Shown in pieces: positions 5,421-12,506 of a stretch of 12,535 bases of DNA. Origin of the DNA: Clostridium sp. Lineage in GTDB: Bacteria; Bacillota; Clostridia; Clostridiales; Clostridiaceae. Below the pieces are notes generated by a model. It was not told where the DNA came from. It saw only the letters and a list, made by a program, of their open reading frames with translations, and ran no database searches. How positions within the stretch are numbered: the first letter of the stretch is position 1; each line of letters begins with the position of its first letter. The position numbers and the translations under genes were made by a program. Location: contig DPOH01000113.1 of assembly GCA_003539755.1 (NCBI GenBank), positions 1 through 12,535 on the forward strand, given 5' to 3'.

Positions 5421-5735
5421 TTAAAATTCTGTATACTTTTTACTTGAACCTTTAGCTTTTTCTACTGGATACTTTCTTTCATTTTGATCCATTTTACTGT
5501 TTATAATATCTTCAATATTTACTCCTAGAGCATCTGCCATATGTACACAATAAACTAATACATCAGCTAATTCATCACAGACTTCTTTTTTATCAAAATC
5601 ATTGTCCCATAAAAAGTGTTCTAATAATTCTCCAGCTTCAATATTAATTGCTTTAGCTAAGTTTTCTGGAGTATGAAATTGCGACCAATCTCTGTCATCT
5701 CTAAATTTTCTTATTCTTTCTATAGTCTTATTCAT
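5421..5735 (-). CDS. MazG-like nucleotide pyrophosphohydrolase
   Basis: A 104-residue all-alpha NTP pyrophosphatase of the MazG/dCTPase (RS21-C6) type, expected to hydrolyse a (d)NTP to the NMP and pyrophosphate and so clean the nucleotide pool. The magnesium motif ExxE...ExxD is complete: E33-E36 in EAGELLE and E55-D58 in DELAD. The N-terminus FRDDRDWSQFHTPENLA (11-27) and the C-terminal KYPVEKAKGSSKKYTE are typical of the single-domain family. I choose the ATG at 5735, with AAGGGA seven bases upstream; an open extension to 5810 has no ribosome site and no family similarity. It follows the DUF1653 gene by 139 bases of AT-rich DNA containing an inverted repeat. Exact substrate unknown. Confidence 0.88.
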   Translation of the reverse strand: MNKTIERIRKFRDDRDWSQFHTPENLAKAINIEAGELLEHFLWDNDFDKKEVCDELADVLVYCVHMADALGVNIEDIINSKMDQNERKYPVEKAKGSSKKYTEF

Positions 5736-5811
5736 ATTATCATCCCTTATCATTAATTCTTTTGTATTCATATTTATTATAAATTCAGTTAATTCCAATA
5801 AGATAAGCAAA

Positions 5812-5853
5812 TATATAAGAATATATATTCTTTTATATATACATTCTTATATA
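5812..5853. repeat. AT-rich inverted repeat between DUF1653 and MazG-like genes
   Basis: TATATAAGAAT (5812-5822) and ATTCTTATATA (5843-5853) are exact inverted 11-base arms. A 16-bp palindrome, AAGAATATATATTCTT (5817-5832), overlaps the left arm, so two alternative foldings exist. It could be an operator or end the DUF1653 transcript, but there is no clean T-run. Confidence 0.4.
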
Positions 5854-5874
5854 CTTAAAACTCAAAATTAGAAA

Positions 5875-6165
5875 TTATTTTTTCTTAGAAACCATTTCAA
5901 ACAATTCAAATCTATATTTCTGACCATACTTTTTATACTGCTCATCAGTACATTTTTCTATAAACATATTTGCTGGTCTTACAAATGTTCTACATTGTTC
6001 ATATAATGCTTTATAATATATCATTCTTTCATTGGTTTCTGTATGTATTACATTCGTATCTATTATTAAATATAAGTCCCCTTTAAAATGCTTTACTATT
6101 CTGCCTTCCCAGTTACTTATTATTTCTAATCTATCTTCTTCATTTGTTTTTTTAATCGAAATCAC
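5875..6165 (-). CDS. DUF1653 domain protein
   Basis: A 96-residue protein that matches the small DUF1653 domain: GRIVKHFKGDLYLIIDTNVIHTETNE, then YYKALYEQCRTFVRPANMFIEK, a pattern of a short beta barrel with the conserved YxALY and VRPxxMF strings. Function is unknown. The start is GTG at 6165, preceded by purine-rich GAGGGTGAAGAGAA; an upstream in-frame ATG is not available. An extended -10 (TGGTATAAA, complement of 6230-6238) lies about 65 bases before the start. It is on the same strand as the MazG-like gene downstream. Confidence 0.82.
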   Translation of the reverse strand: MISIKKTNEEDRLEIISNWEGRIVKHFKGDLYLIIDTNVIHTETNERMIYYKALYEQCRTFVRPANMFIEKCTDEQYKKYGQKYRFELFEMVSKKK

Positions 6166-6229
6166 TTCTCTTCACCCTCTTCCATATGCTTATCTCTTTT
6201 ATAAATTATTGTGAATATACCTACTATTG

Positions 6230-6238
6230 TTTATACCA
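6230..6238 (-). promoter_or_regulatory. Extended -10 promoter candidate for DUF1653 gene
   Basis: The minus strand reads TGGTATAAA (TG-N plus a -10 hexamer). No -35 hexamer is evident at the expected distance. Confidence 0.4.
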
Positions 6239-6295
6239 TAATAACTTACTTTTTAAAAATTAGTTTCTTACTTAATTGGAAATAAGATAACTATA

Positions 6296-6760
6296 TTAAA
6301 TTTTATTTATAGGAAAAAACATATAATTTTTTCCGTCGCATGGGCATGTAAAATCATGAACAGCTCCAGCTAATGCAATATTATTATCCTTTAAATATTG
6401 AATCATATTTGGAAAAGTATCAGGTCCATCATTTTCAACATAAAGATATTCATAACCTGGAACCTTCCATTTTGTCCATCCTTCTGGTGCTTCAGCATCA
6501 TCATTACATTCAGCTCCAGCTAAATATAATCCCTTAGTAAAATTATCTTCCCAAGGTTTAAATGATCTTGATACATCAGACATTGCACCCCAAAAGCCTA
6601 AAAAATTTCCTTTTTCCTCTTTCTTAGCTAATGATTTAACTTCTGCAAAGTGTTCTGTAGCTTCTTTCCACAAATTTTGAATAAACCCTTGCCCATCTGC
6701 TGTAGAGCCTTCTTTCCCTATTACAACAAATGATTCTTTTTTACATCTCTTAATGTCCAA
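6296..6760 (-). CDS. Standalone GyrI-like / AraC effector-binding domain protein
   Basis: A 154-residue small-molecule-binding protein of the GyrI-like (SHS2, AraC effector-binding) superfamily with no DNA-binding domain attached. Diagnostic stretches are LGFWGAMSDVSRSFKPWEDNF (54-74), LYLAGAEC (78-85) with the conserved Glu84, and HDFTCPCDGKNYMFFPI (135-151). The start appears to be TTG at 6760, because AGAGGAG ends eight bases before it. A GTG nine bases further upstream overlaps the ribosome site and cannot be served by it, and MDIKRCKKESF matches the usual N-terminus of this group. Its ligand is unknown; relatives bind hydrophobic cations, drugs or gyrase. It stands alone, with a terminator upstream separating it from the next gene. 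Confidence 0.8.
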   Translation of the reverse strand: MDIKRCKKESFVVIGKEGSTADGQGFIQNLWKEATEHFAEVKSLAKKEEKGNFLGFWGAMSDVSRSFKPWEDNFTKGLYLAGAECNDDAEAPEGWTKWKVPGYEYLYVENDGPDTFPNMIQYLKDNNIALAGAVHDFTCPCDGKNYMFFPINKI

Positions 6761-6904
6761 ATTAATCACTCCTCTAAAATTACTGATTTGTCATCACTAA
6801 CTTCATGCCATATAATTAATCCTACTTTTCTCAAACTCAAAATTTTTCTATTTTGAAATATATTCCACACATCCTATTATCCCATATTCTGTAATTCAAT
6901 TTTT

Positions 6905-6948
6905 AAAAAATAAGCATAAGATACAAAATCCTATGCTTATTTTTTAAA
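6905..6948. terminator. Strong intrinsic terminator after the zinc-ribbon membrane protein gene
   Basis: AAAAAATAAGCATA pairs exactly with TATGCTTATTTTTT, and an inner GAT/ATC continues around a short loop. T-runs lie on both strands, so it can act in either direction; the gene it serves is the minus-strand one ending at 7006. Confidence 0.85.
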
Positions 6949-7005
6949 TAAAGTTGTCTTCTACTTTATTAAATTCCATATACTTTTTAATAACTTATCT
7001 TTTAC

Positions 7006-7854
7006 CTAATCTTGAGTATTATTTATAATCTTTTTTTCAATATCCTTCATAATAGTAGTGTTATTTCCCTTAGACTTTTTTGCCTTCTTTGATAATTCCT
7101 TAATCTTCACAGAAGCTTTAACAGTAGTTTTTTTCTTGCTGTTTCTCTCAACTCTTGTTTGTAATCTAATCATTTCACCACAGTGACCACAAAAATTATC
7201 ATCTTTTGATCATATATTACCACACTTTGGGCATCTTATCATGATTTCTGTACGGCTTACTTCTTCACTGTATTCATCGTCAGAACCAAATAAACCACTT
7301 AAAATCTCAGTTATTCCCTTTGATCCTTTAGATTTAATAATTGATCTTATGATACAGACCGCTGCTATACTCATACATACTGATACGAAAACATTAATTA
7401 TATTATAATATGAGTGTCCTATTAATCTTAAAAAATATGTAACTGCCGTTATTACTGTATAAACAAGCATTGGTATTGGTTTATTCTTTATATAACAGAT
7501 ACCTCCAATTATTAAAGCTATAAATATTTGAATCATACCTAATTGAATACATAAACTGGCCACATTATAGTCAGTAGATTGACCATACAAAAATATTATA
7601 ATCCCACAGCATGCTAATATATACATTATATATTCACAAAATGAAATCAAAAATTTCCCTACTTCATTAGAATACAAATTAAATTGAAGTTCATGTTTTA
7701 TATCTTTTATAGATAAACCACTGGCTTTATTTTCTGCTTCAACCTGTGCTTTATAAATTTTCCCTCTTACTGAATTAATATTATTATTAATTCCCTTCTT
7801 AAATTTTTTAATTATTTTTTCTGTTGCTTCTTTAATAATTTTTATGTGATTCAT
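7006..7854 (-). pseudogene. Four-helix membrane protein with C-terminal zinc ribbon, interrupted by an in-frame TGA
   Basis: The frame from ATG 7854 runs 214 codons and stops at TGA (complement of 7210-7212), immediately after CPKCGNI. Read through the TGA, the same frame continues with SKDDNFCGHCGEM and 54 more residues to TAG at 7006-7008, completing a CxxC...CxxC zinc ribbon (C208, C211, C222, C225) split by the stop. The N-terminal 65 residues are charged and helical; about four membrane segments follow (68-90, 99-122, 128-146, 151-172), then an acidic linker and the ribbon, then a Lys-rich tail. No family name is clear to me. The ribosome site is weak (GAGA). The intact downstream frame argues for a recent nonsense mutation or read-through rather than old decay. 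A strong terminator follows at 6905-6948. Confidence 0.7.
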
Positions 7855-8235
7855 TAATATTCTCTACTTCCTTAGTATCTCATTTATTATATTTTTATAA
7901 TAAAGTTTTTCATCTGTCATATAAAAAAGACAATATAAAACTTCCCTGATAAAACATTATTTAATTTATAAATATTCATAGAATATGATAACACCTTTCT
8001 AGAAAAAGCGCCAATAAAATTTAACCAATTCCATTTATTATGAAATTATAAATTTAATATCTAATTTACATACTGTCTAATATACATTTGATATAACACA
8101 TTTTTACATTGCCAACTTATATAATACTCCGTATAATATAATCTGTTTCTATAAATTTATTACAACTTTAGAATACTAAAAATAAGTTATCAATTATAAA
8201 TTATAATAAATATTTTACAAAAGCGGAGGTATTTA
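7855..8235. other. 381-base divergent intergenic region
   Basis: Separates the minus-strand zinc-ribbon gene from the plus-strand SulP gene. Apart from the SulP promoter (8109-8137) and its GGAGG ribosome site, I see only AT-rich DNA. A TATAAT near the minus-strand gene has no convincing -35. No convincing small gene, riboswitch or strong hairpin was found. Confidence 0.6.
8109..8137 (+). promoter_or_regulatory. Promoter of the SulP transporter gene
   Basis: TTGCCA (8109-8114), a 17-base spacer and a perfect TATAAT (8132-8137). The transcript would carry a leader of about 90 bases before GGAGG and the ATG. Confidence 0.7.
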
Positions 8236-9666
8236 ATGAATGAATTAAAAAAAGAATGGTTTGGAAACATTAAGGGAGATCTCCTGGCTGGAATTGTTAC
8301 ATCTATGGCTCTTTTACCTGAAGTAATAGGATTCTCAATTGCAGCTGGGGTTGACCCCATGGTTGGGATATACTCTTCATTTTGCATATCTATAATAATA
8401 TCAATTTTCGGCGGAAGAACTGGTATGATTTCTGCTGCAGCTGGCTCTATGGCACTTATCCTTGCTGGTCTTGTACGTGATTATGGAATCCAATATATGC
8501 TTGCAGCAACAATATTAACTGGTATAATACAAGTTATTTTAGGTTTTTTAAAAGCAGGAAATCTTTTAAAATTTATTCCAAAGCCTGTTATGATTGGTTT
8601 TGTAAATGCTCTAGGGATAATGATGTTTAAGTCACAAATAAAATATTTCACTGGTCCATATATTCTTCTTATATTAGGAGCAATAGGAATTGCAATAATA
8701 TATTTATTTCCAAAGGTGACCAAAGCAATACCATCACCTATAATATCAATTATTGTAGTAAGTCTTATTGTATTTTTATTTAAAATAGATATACCAACAC
8801 TAGGTGATATGGGAAGAATAACTACAGAACTCCCAAAATTTATTATTCCAAATATACCATTTAATCTTAAAACTTTATCTATTATTCTCCCTTACTCACT
8901 TTCATTATCTCTTGTAGGACTTGTAGAATCATTATTAACAGCACAGCTTGTAGATGATAGGACTGATACAAAAAGCGATAAGAACAGAGAATGTGTAGGT
9001 CAAGGACTTTCAAATATTGTTACTGGATTTTTTGGTGGAATTGCAGGATGTGGAATGATTGGGCAGACTGTAGTAAATCAAACTTATGGAGGAAGAAGAA
9101 GATTATCAACTTTCACTTCTGGAACTTTTATGTTTATAGCAATAATACTTTTAAACAGATTTGTAGTTGAAATACCTGTAGTTGCTCTAGGTGCAGTTAT
9201 GATAGTAGTTTCATTTGATACTTTTGATTTTAACTCCATAAAAAGAATAACTAAAGTTCCAAAAACTGATACTATCGTAATGATTACTACTGTAATTATT
9301 GTGCTTTTAACTGATAATTTAGCTTATGGAGTTATTACTGGAATAATGTTAAGTGCAGTATTCTTTGCCTCAAAAATATCTGATATAAAGCTAAATGAAA
9401 AAGTTAATAATGATAGTATTGACTATGAAGTAGACGGTCAGTTATTTTTTGCTTCTACTATTCAATTTGTTGATAGCTTTGATTTTTCGTCAGACGTAAA
9501 AATAGTAAATATAGATTTTTCAAATTCACGAATCTGGGATGAATCTGCTGTAGATGCTATAGACAAAATAGTATCCAAATACAAAAATAATAATGTAAAA
9601 GTAAATTTAATAGGTTTAAGCAATGAATGTATACATTTATTAAATAAGATTTCAATACATAATTAA
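8236..9666 (+). CDS. SulP family anion transporter with STAS domain
   Basis: A 476-residue polytopic inner-membrane protein of the SulP/SLC26 family, which moves sulfate, bicarbonate or other anions; the substrate cannot be told from sequence. The membrane domain (about 15-380) begins with DLLAGIVTSMALLPEVIGFSIAAGVDP, the region that forms the anion site in SulP proteins, and includes KPVMIGFVNALG (116-127) and the conserved block ESLLTAQLVDD (231-241) to NIVTGFFGGIAGCGMIGQTVVN (260-281). A C-terminal STAS domain follows (about 395-473) with WDESAVDAIDKI. It is somewhat short for the family because some loops are trimmed. GGAGG lies six bases before the ATG. It is monocistronic, with a strong promoter and a bidirectional terminator. 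Confidence 0.93.
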   Translation: MNELKKEWFGNIKGDLLAGIVTSMALLPEVIGFSIAAGVDPMVGIYSSFCISIIISIFGGRTGMISAAAGSMALILAGLVRDYGIQYMLAATILTGIIQVILGFLKAGNLLKFIPKPVMIGFVNALGIMMFKSQIKYFTGPYILLILGAIGIAIIYLFPKVTKAIPSPIISIIVVSLIVFLFKIDIPTLGDMGRITTELPKFIIPNIPFNLKTLSIILPYSLSLSLVGLVESLLTAQLVDDRTDTKSDKNRECVGQGLSNIVTGFFGGIAGCGMIGQTVVNQTYGGRRRLSTFTSGTFMFIAIILLNRFVVEIPVVALGAVMIVVSFDTFDFNSIKRITKVPKTDTIVMITTVIIVLLTDNLAYGVITGIMLSAVFFASKISDIKLNEKVNNDSIDYEVDGQLFFASTIQFVDSFDFSSDVKIVNIDFSNSRIWDESAVDAIDKIVSKYKNNNVKVNLIGLSNECIHLLNKISIHN

Positions 9667-9671
9667 TACAG

Positions 9672-9717
9672 AAAAAAGTGCTGCAGCAAAATTAATTTTG
9701 CCATAGCACTTTTTTTA
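9672..9717. terminator. Bidirectional terminator between SulP and tautomerase copy 2
   Basis: AAAAAAGTGCT and AGCAAAA on one side pair with TTTTGC and AGCACTTTTTTT on the other, around TTAA. The genes converge on it and both strands have T-runs, so it likely ends both transcripts. Confidence 0.88.
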
Positions 9718-9736
9718 TCATATCTATATTTAACTA

Positions 9737-10081
9737 TTAAAAATTAGATCCGTTCCATCCCCAATATTGAACTTCTTCATATTTAACATATATTTTGTCT
9801 TGAGGAATTCCTAATTCTTCTTCAAAAATCTTACATACCTTTGCAGTCATTTCTTGAAATTCTTCTCTTGTAGCTTTTCCTAAAATTTTCATTTCAACAA
9901 AAGCACCTTTTTCAAGTCTTTCTCCAGCAAAATATAATTTATACTCATCTTCAAAGCCTACCATTAAGAATTTTTCTGGCTTACCTAAGCTTGATTCAGC
10001 TGCTTCAGCTAATCTAGCTTTTATTATTTCCTCTTTTTCCTTTGATATTTTAACAGTTACTTTTGATCCTATAAATGGCAT
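9737..10081 (-). CDS. MIF-like tautomerase (copy 2)
   Basis: The second 114-residue MIF/phenylpyruvate tautomerase-like protein, about 72% identical by hand count to the one at 1182-1526. The start is the ATG at 10081, giving MPFIGSKV with the catalytic N-terminal proline after Met removal, and AAGGAG lies eight bases upstream; the in-frame GTG at 10090 abuts the ribosome site and would hide the proline. GFEDEYKLYF and the terminal WGWNGSNF are conserved. It lies 91 bases downstream of the HD-domain gene on the same strand and may be cotranscribed; a TATAAT with no good -35 in the gap leaves a private promoter possible. Confidence 0.88.
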   Translation of the reverse strand: MPFIGSKVTVKISKEKEEIIKARLAEAAESSLGKPEKFLMVGFEDEYKLYFAGERLEKGAFVEMKILGKATREEFQEMTAKVCKIFEEELGIPQDKIYVKYEEVQYWGWNGSNF

Positions 10082-10172
10082 AATTAACACTCCTTATATT
10101 TAATAAATTATAATTCATATCACTTCAATACACCTATATATTAAACCACTATAAATACAGAAACTTTCATTA

Positions 10173-10664
10173 CTATTCTATTCCATACATTGATTTTAAT
10201 AATGAAATTCCAGTTGATGTTTTAAATACTTTTTCAAGCATATTCTTAATGTTTTCTTTAGAATAATTACTTTCATCAGCATTTACTAAATAATCAGCTT
10301 CAATTAATATCTGATAGTCTTCCCCTTTAATATTAGTTAAAGTATGGTGATGTCCAACTAAATAAACAACACGATTTATGAATTCCTCAGAATATCCTGC
10401 ACCCTTTAAAAACTCAGCTGTTAATATCTTGCCTTCTTCTTCCTGATATTTACCATTAGTGTTACCATATTTCTCTCTGCACAAAGGACATGCTATATCA
10501 TGTAAAAGTGCTGCAACTTCTAAGATTTCTTTAGTATAAGCATCTACATTTTCACATTCACTTATTGTCTTTGCATATCCATAAACCTTCATAAAATGAT
10601 TTATATCATGAAGATTTCCATTAGAATATTCAATCATCTTTTTTGTTATTTCTGCTACTGTCAT
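10173..10664 (-). CDS. HD-domain protein (predicted metal-dependent phosphohydrolase)
   Basis: A 163-residue HD superfamily protein. Metal ligands are visible as His23 (HDINHFMKVYGYA, 19-31), His55-Asp56 (AALLHDIACPL), His105-His107 (GHHHT) and Asp124 (EADYLVNAD). The family hydrolyses phosphate esters of nucleotides or related compounds; the substrate here is unknown. I choose the ATG at 10664 (MTVAEITKKM), because AAAGGAG lies five bases before it; a GTG at 10679 overlaps the same AAAGGAG and is implausible. An extended -10 promoter (TGATATAAT) lies about 40 bases upstream. The tautomerase copy 2 gene follows on the same strand. Confidence 0.85.
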   Translation of the reverse strand: MTVAEITKKMIEYSNGNLHDINHFMKVYGYAKTISECENVDAYTKEILEVAALLHDIACPLCREKYGNTNGKYQEEEGKILTAEFLKGAGYSEEFINRVVYLVGHHHTLTNIKGEDYQILIEADYLVNADESNYSKENIKNMLEKVFKTSTGISLLKSMYGIE

Positions 10665-10701
10665 GATAACTCCTTTCACTGCTTAGATATGAACCCTTAC
10701 C

Positions 10702-10710
10702 ATTATATCA
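10702..10710 (-). promoter_or_regulatory. Extended -10 promoter of the HD-domain gene
   Basis: The minus strand reads TGATATAAT, a perfect extended -10. The -35 position (TACAAT) is poor, as is usual for this promoter type. Confidence 0.6.
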
Positions 10711-10759
10711 TACTTTATAAAAAGATTGTAGCATATAGAAATAAGTGCCTATTATTTAA

Positions 10760-10793
10760 AATAAGCGTTGCCACTTTTGGCAATGCTTATTAA
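10760..10793. terminator. Hairpin repeat copy 2, terminator of the MmcQ/YjbR gene
   Basis: AATAAGCGTTGCC (10760-10772) pairs with GGCAATGCTTATT (10779-10791) with one G-U pair and a 6-base loop. On the minus strand TTTTAAAT follows, so it can end the MmcQ/YjbR transcript. A near-identical but broken copy lies at 5066-5100. Confidence 0.75.
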
Positions 10794-10811
10794 AACCTTA
10801 TAATACAAAGC

Positions 10812-11201
10812 TTATTTAATCTTTTTAGTCATGTTAAAACTCAAATCCACAAGCTTACAAATCTCATCCTTTGATACAGTACCATCCAACAAAATTGAAA
10901 TCCAGTTTTCCTTGTTCATATGATAAGCAGGCAAATATCCTTCACAAGTTCTAAGTGAACCAATAAGCATCGGATCACACTTTACATTTATCAAGTCAAT
11001 TTTATTATCTCCCTCTAATCCTAATTTATTCTTTTGAACTTCAATCATCAAGGCAAACCACTTTGAATTGTCTTTATGTCTAAATACAGCATTAGTTGGA
11101 GACTTAGCCCAAGGATAATCAGGCTCTATTTTGTACTTTTCCTTTATGTATTTTGATATTATATCTCTATTAAATTCTTTAGTGTTTTCTGTTATATTCA
11201 T
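10812..11201 (-). CDS. MmcQ/YjbR family DNA-binding-like protein
   Basis: A 129-residue member of the MmcQ/YjbR family (CyaY-like fold). Diagnostic strings: YPWAKSPTNAVFRH (29-42), NSKWFALMIEV (45-55), INVKCDPMLIGSLR (71-84), GYLPAYHMNKENWISILLDG (88-107) and a final LSFNMTK. The family is often named DNA-binding on structural grounds, but no cellular role is established to my knowledge. GAGG lies six bases before the ATG. It is transcribed away from bioY and ends at a strong hairpin. A small hairpin AAAATC-ATAC-GATTTT (11231-11246) lies in its leader; I see no clear promoter. Confidence 0.88.
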   Translation of the reverse strand: MNITENTKEFNRDIISKYIKEKYKIEPDYPWAKSPTNAVFRHKDNSKWFALMIEVQKNKLGLEGDNKIDLINVKCDPMLIGSLRTCEGYLPAYHMNKENWISILLDGTVSKDEICKLVDLSFNMTKKIK

Positions 11202-11322
11202 AATATACCTCTTAAAAACTACTATAGTACAAAATCATACGATTTTCTCTCTATAATATAAGTATATACCTTTCAGTCTTAATTTAATATAGTTCACAGT
11301 GTAATATGTTAATATCTATTTA

Positions 11323-11357
11323 ATTGTTAACCTTTTTTCTGAAATTATGTTGACAAT
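11323..11357. promoter_or_regulatory. BirA-type biotin operator upstream of bioY
   Basis: ATTGTTAAC (11323-11331) and GTTGACAAT (11349-11357) form an inverted repeat with one mismatch and a 17-base spacer, in line with the TTGTTAAC/GTTAACAA-type box bound by biotin repressor BirA in Firmicutes. The right arm contains the -35 hexamer, so binding would block RNA polymerase when biotin is abundant. Confidence 0.82.
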
Positions 11358-11377
11358 TGTTTTTTTTGTAGTATTAT
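11350..11377 (+). promoter_or_regulatory. Promoter of the bioY operon
   Basis: Perfect TTGACA (11350-11355), a 16-base spacer and TATTAT (11372-11377). It overlaps the BirA-type operator. AGGGGG then precedes the ATG at 11412. Confidence 0.78.
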
Positions 11378-11411
11378 CAATATATACTAGTAAATTTTAG
11401 GGGGTTTAAAT

Positions 11412-11972
11412 ATGAATTTACATTTATCAACAAAACAAATAACTTTAGTAGGGCTATGCACTGCTCTTATGGCAGTATTTTCTCAAATTGCAATTCCACT
11501 TCCTTTTACACCAGTGCCAATGACACTTCAAGTTTTTGGCATAGTTTTAATTTCAGTTATTGTAGAATATAAACTATCAACACTTACACTTATTATATAC
11601 ACTTTATTAGGGGCTATAGGAATTCCTGTTTTCTCTGGTTTTCATGGTGGCTTTAGCGTATTAGTTGGACCATCAGGTGGATATATCTTTGGTTTTATAT
11701 TACTCGCATTCTTAGTTGGATTTGGATCTTATAAGAAAAATAAACTTTTATTATATGTACTAGCTTTTTTAGGTTTATTACTTGATTTAATGCTTGGTGC
11801 TATTCAATTAAAATATGTAACATCAATATCTATGACTGCAGCTATAGCTGGTGGTATAATGCCATTTATAATAAAAGACTGTATTACTATATTTGCAGCA
11901 GTTTTTATAGGATATACAATAAAGCCTAGACTTTACTTTATATTAGGAGCTCAAAAACATGCTGCTTATTAG
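11412..11972 (+). CDS. bioY: Biotin transporter BioY (ECF substrate-binding S component)
   Basis: A 186-residue integral membrane protein with about six hydrophobic segments that binds and imports biotin, alone or with an ECF energizing module (none is in the window). Family hallmarks: IPLPFTPVPMTLQ (28-40), LLGAIGIPVFSG (65-76), GGFSVLVGPSGGYIFGF (79-95), and IAGGIMPFIIKDCITI (145-160) near the C-terminus. Length is normal for BioY. The ATG has an AGGGGG ribosome site about 8 bases upstream. The promoter is covered by a BirA-type operator, so expression should be repressed by biotin. Its end overlaps the DUF1284 gene by 14 bases, indicating one operon. Confidence 0.95.
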   Translation: MNLHLSTKQITLVGLCTALMAVFSQIAIPLPFTPVPMTLQVFGIVLISVIVEYKLSTLTLIIYTLLGAIGIPVFSGFHGGFSVLVGPSGGYIFGFILLAFLVGFGSYKKNKLLLYVLAFLGLLLDLMLGAIQLKYVTSISMTAAIAGGIMPFIIKDCITIFAAVFIGYTIKPRLYFILGAQKHAAY

Positions 11973-12372
11973 ACCACATCATATAAATTGTATATTCTTC
12001 TTCAAAGGTCTTGGTTATAATTTTGAATTTACTTCTAATATGAAAAATATAATTTCTCAATTACGCAATAAACCTGATACGCATATAAAACTTGTATCTC
12101 AATGTGATTCATTGTGTAAATACTGTCCAAATAAAACTAATAACAGCACATGCATTTTTGAAAATAATGTGAGTTTACTTGATTTTAATACACTTAAATA
12201 TTGGGAACTTCAGAATGATCATGAATATTCTTTTAAAGAAATTATAAATAATATTTACAGAAATTATAATTGTAATACTTTTATAAAAATATGTAGCCGT
12301 TGTGAATGGTTTAAAAAAGGTATTTGCTCAAAAGATTTAATATATGAGTATAAGAAAAAATGGTTAATATAA
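11959..12372 (+). CDS. Cysteine-rich DUF1284 protein
   Basis: A 137-residue protein of the DUF1284 family, recognised from the N-terminal LIRPHHINCIFFFKGLGYNFEFTSNM pattern (RPHH at 5-8, KGLGY, FxxNM). It has nine cysteines, including C49-x3-C53-x2-C56 and C112-x2-C115-x7-C123, so metal or Fe-S binding is likely. The function is not known; the cysteine spacing is not proof of radical SAM chemistry, because the protein is far too small. AGGAG inside the end of bioY, about 9-10 bases before the ATG, serves as ribosome site, and the 14-base overlap implies coupled translation under biotin control. A role in biotin-linked Fe-S chemistry is only a guess from context. Confidence 0.82.
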   Translation: MLLIRPHHINCIFFFKGLGYNFEFTSNMKNIISQLRNKPDTHIKLVSQCDSLCKYCPNKTNNSTCIFENNVSLLDFNTLKYWELQNDHEYSFKEIINNIYRNYNCNTFIKICSRCEWFKKGICSKDLIYEYKKKWLI

Positions 12373-12398
12373 AAACTTAATATGAATACTATAATAAT

Positions 12399-12440
12399 CG
12401 GCATTGTGGAGTTTTCTCTGCTTTGCTGTTTTATTTTTAT
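12399..12440 (+). terminator. Terminator of the bioY-DUF1284 operon
   Basis: Arms 12399-12411 (CGGCATTGTGGAG) and 12416-12428 (CTCTGCTTTGCTG) pair around TTTT with two T-T mismatches and three G-U wobbles. TTTTATTTTTAT follows directly. Confidence 0.7.
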
Positions 12441-12479
12441 AATGTACTAAAATCTAACCACCTTAGCAAATAAAATAAC

Positions 12480-12506
12480 CTTATAGAAATTTCATATTTC
12501 TATAAG
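12480..12506. repeat. Perfect 11-bp stem-loop near the window end
   Basis: CTTATAGAAAT (12480-12490) and ATTTCTATAAG (12496-12506) are exact inverted arms around TTCAT. No T-run follows on the plus strand, so a plus-strand terminator is unlikely. A second palindrome-like stretch, CAAAAACTTGTTTTTG, follows close by. Only 95 bases remain after the operon terminator, and no gene is visible in them. Confidence 0.55.

Noticed and set aside
7204..7218. TGA in the zinc ribbon read as selenocysteine
   Set aside because: No convincing SECIS-like stem-loop follows the TGA, and ribbons of this type do not normally carry a selenocysteine between the two CxxC pairs.
8190..8723. Open frames on the minus strand over the start of the SulP gene
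   Set aside because: They are antisense to conserved SulP membrane segments and lack ribosome sites.
10596..10793. Open frame on the plus strand over the HD-gene start and promoter
   Set aside because: It overlaps a promoter and a hairpin terminator, has no ribosome site, and no recognisable domain.
12103..12126. CxxxCxxC in the DUF1284 protein as a radical SAM motif
   Set aside because: The spacing matches, but the protein has only 137 residues, lacks the rest of the barrel, and its N-terminus fits DUF1284.
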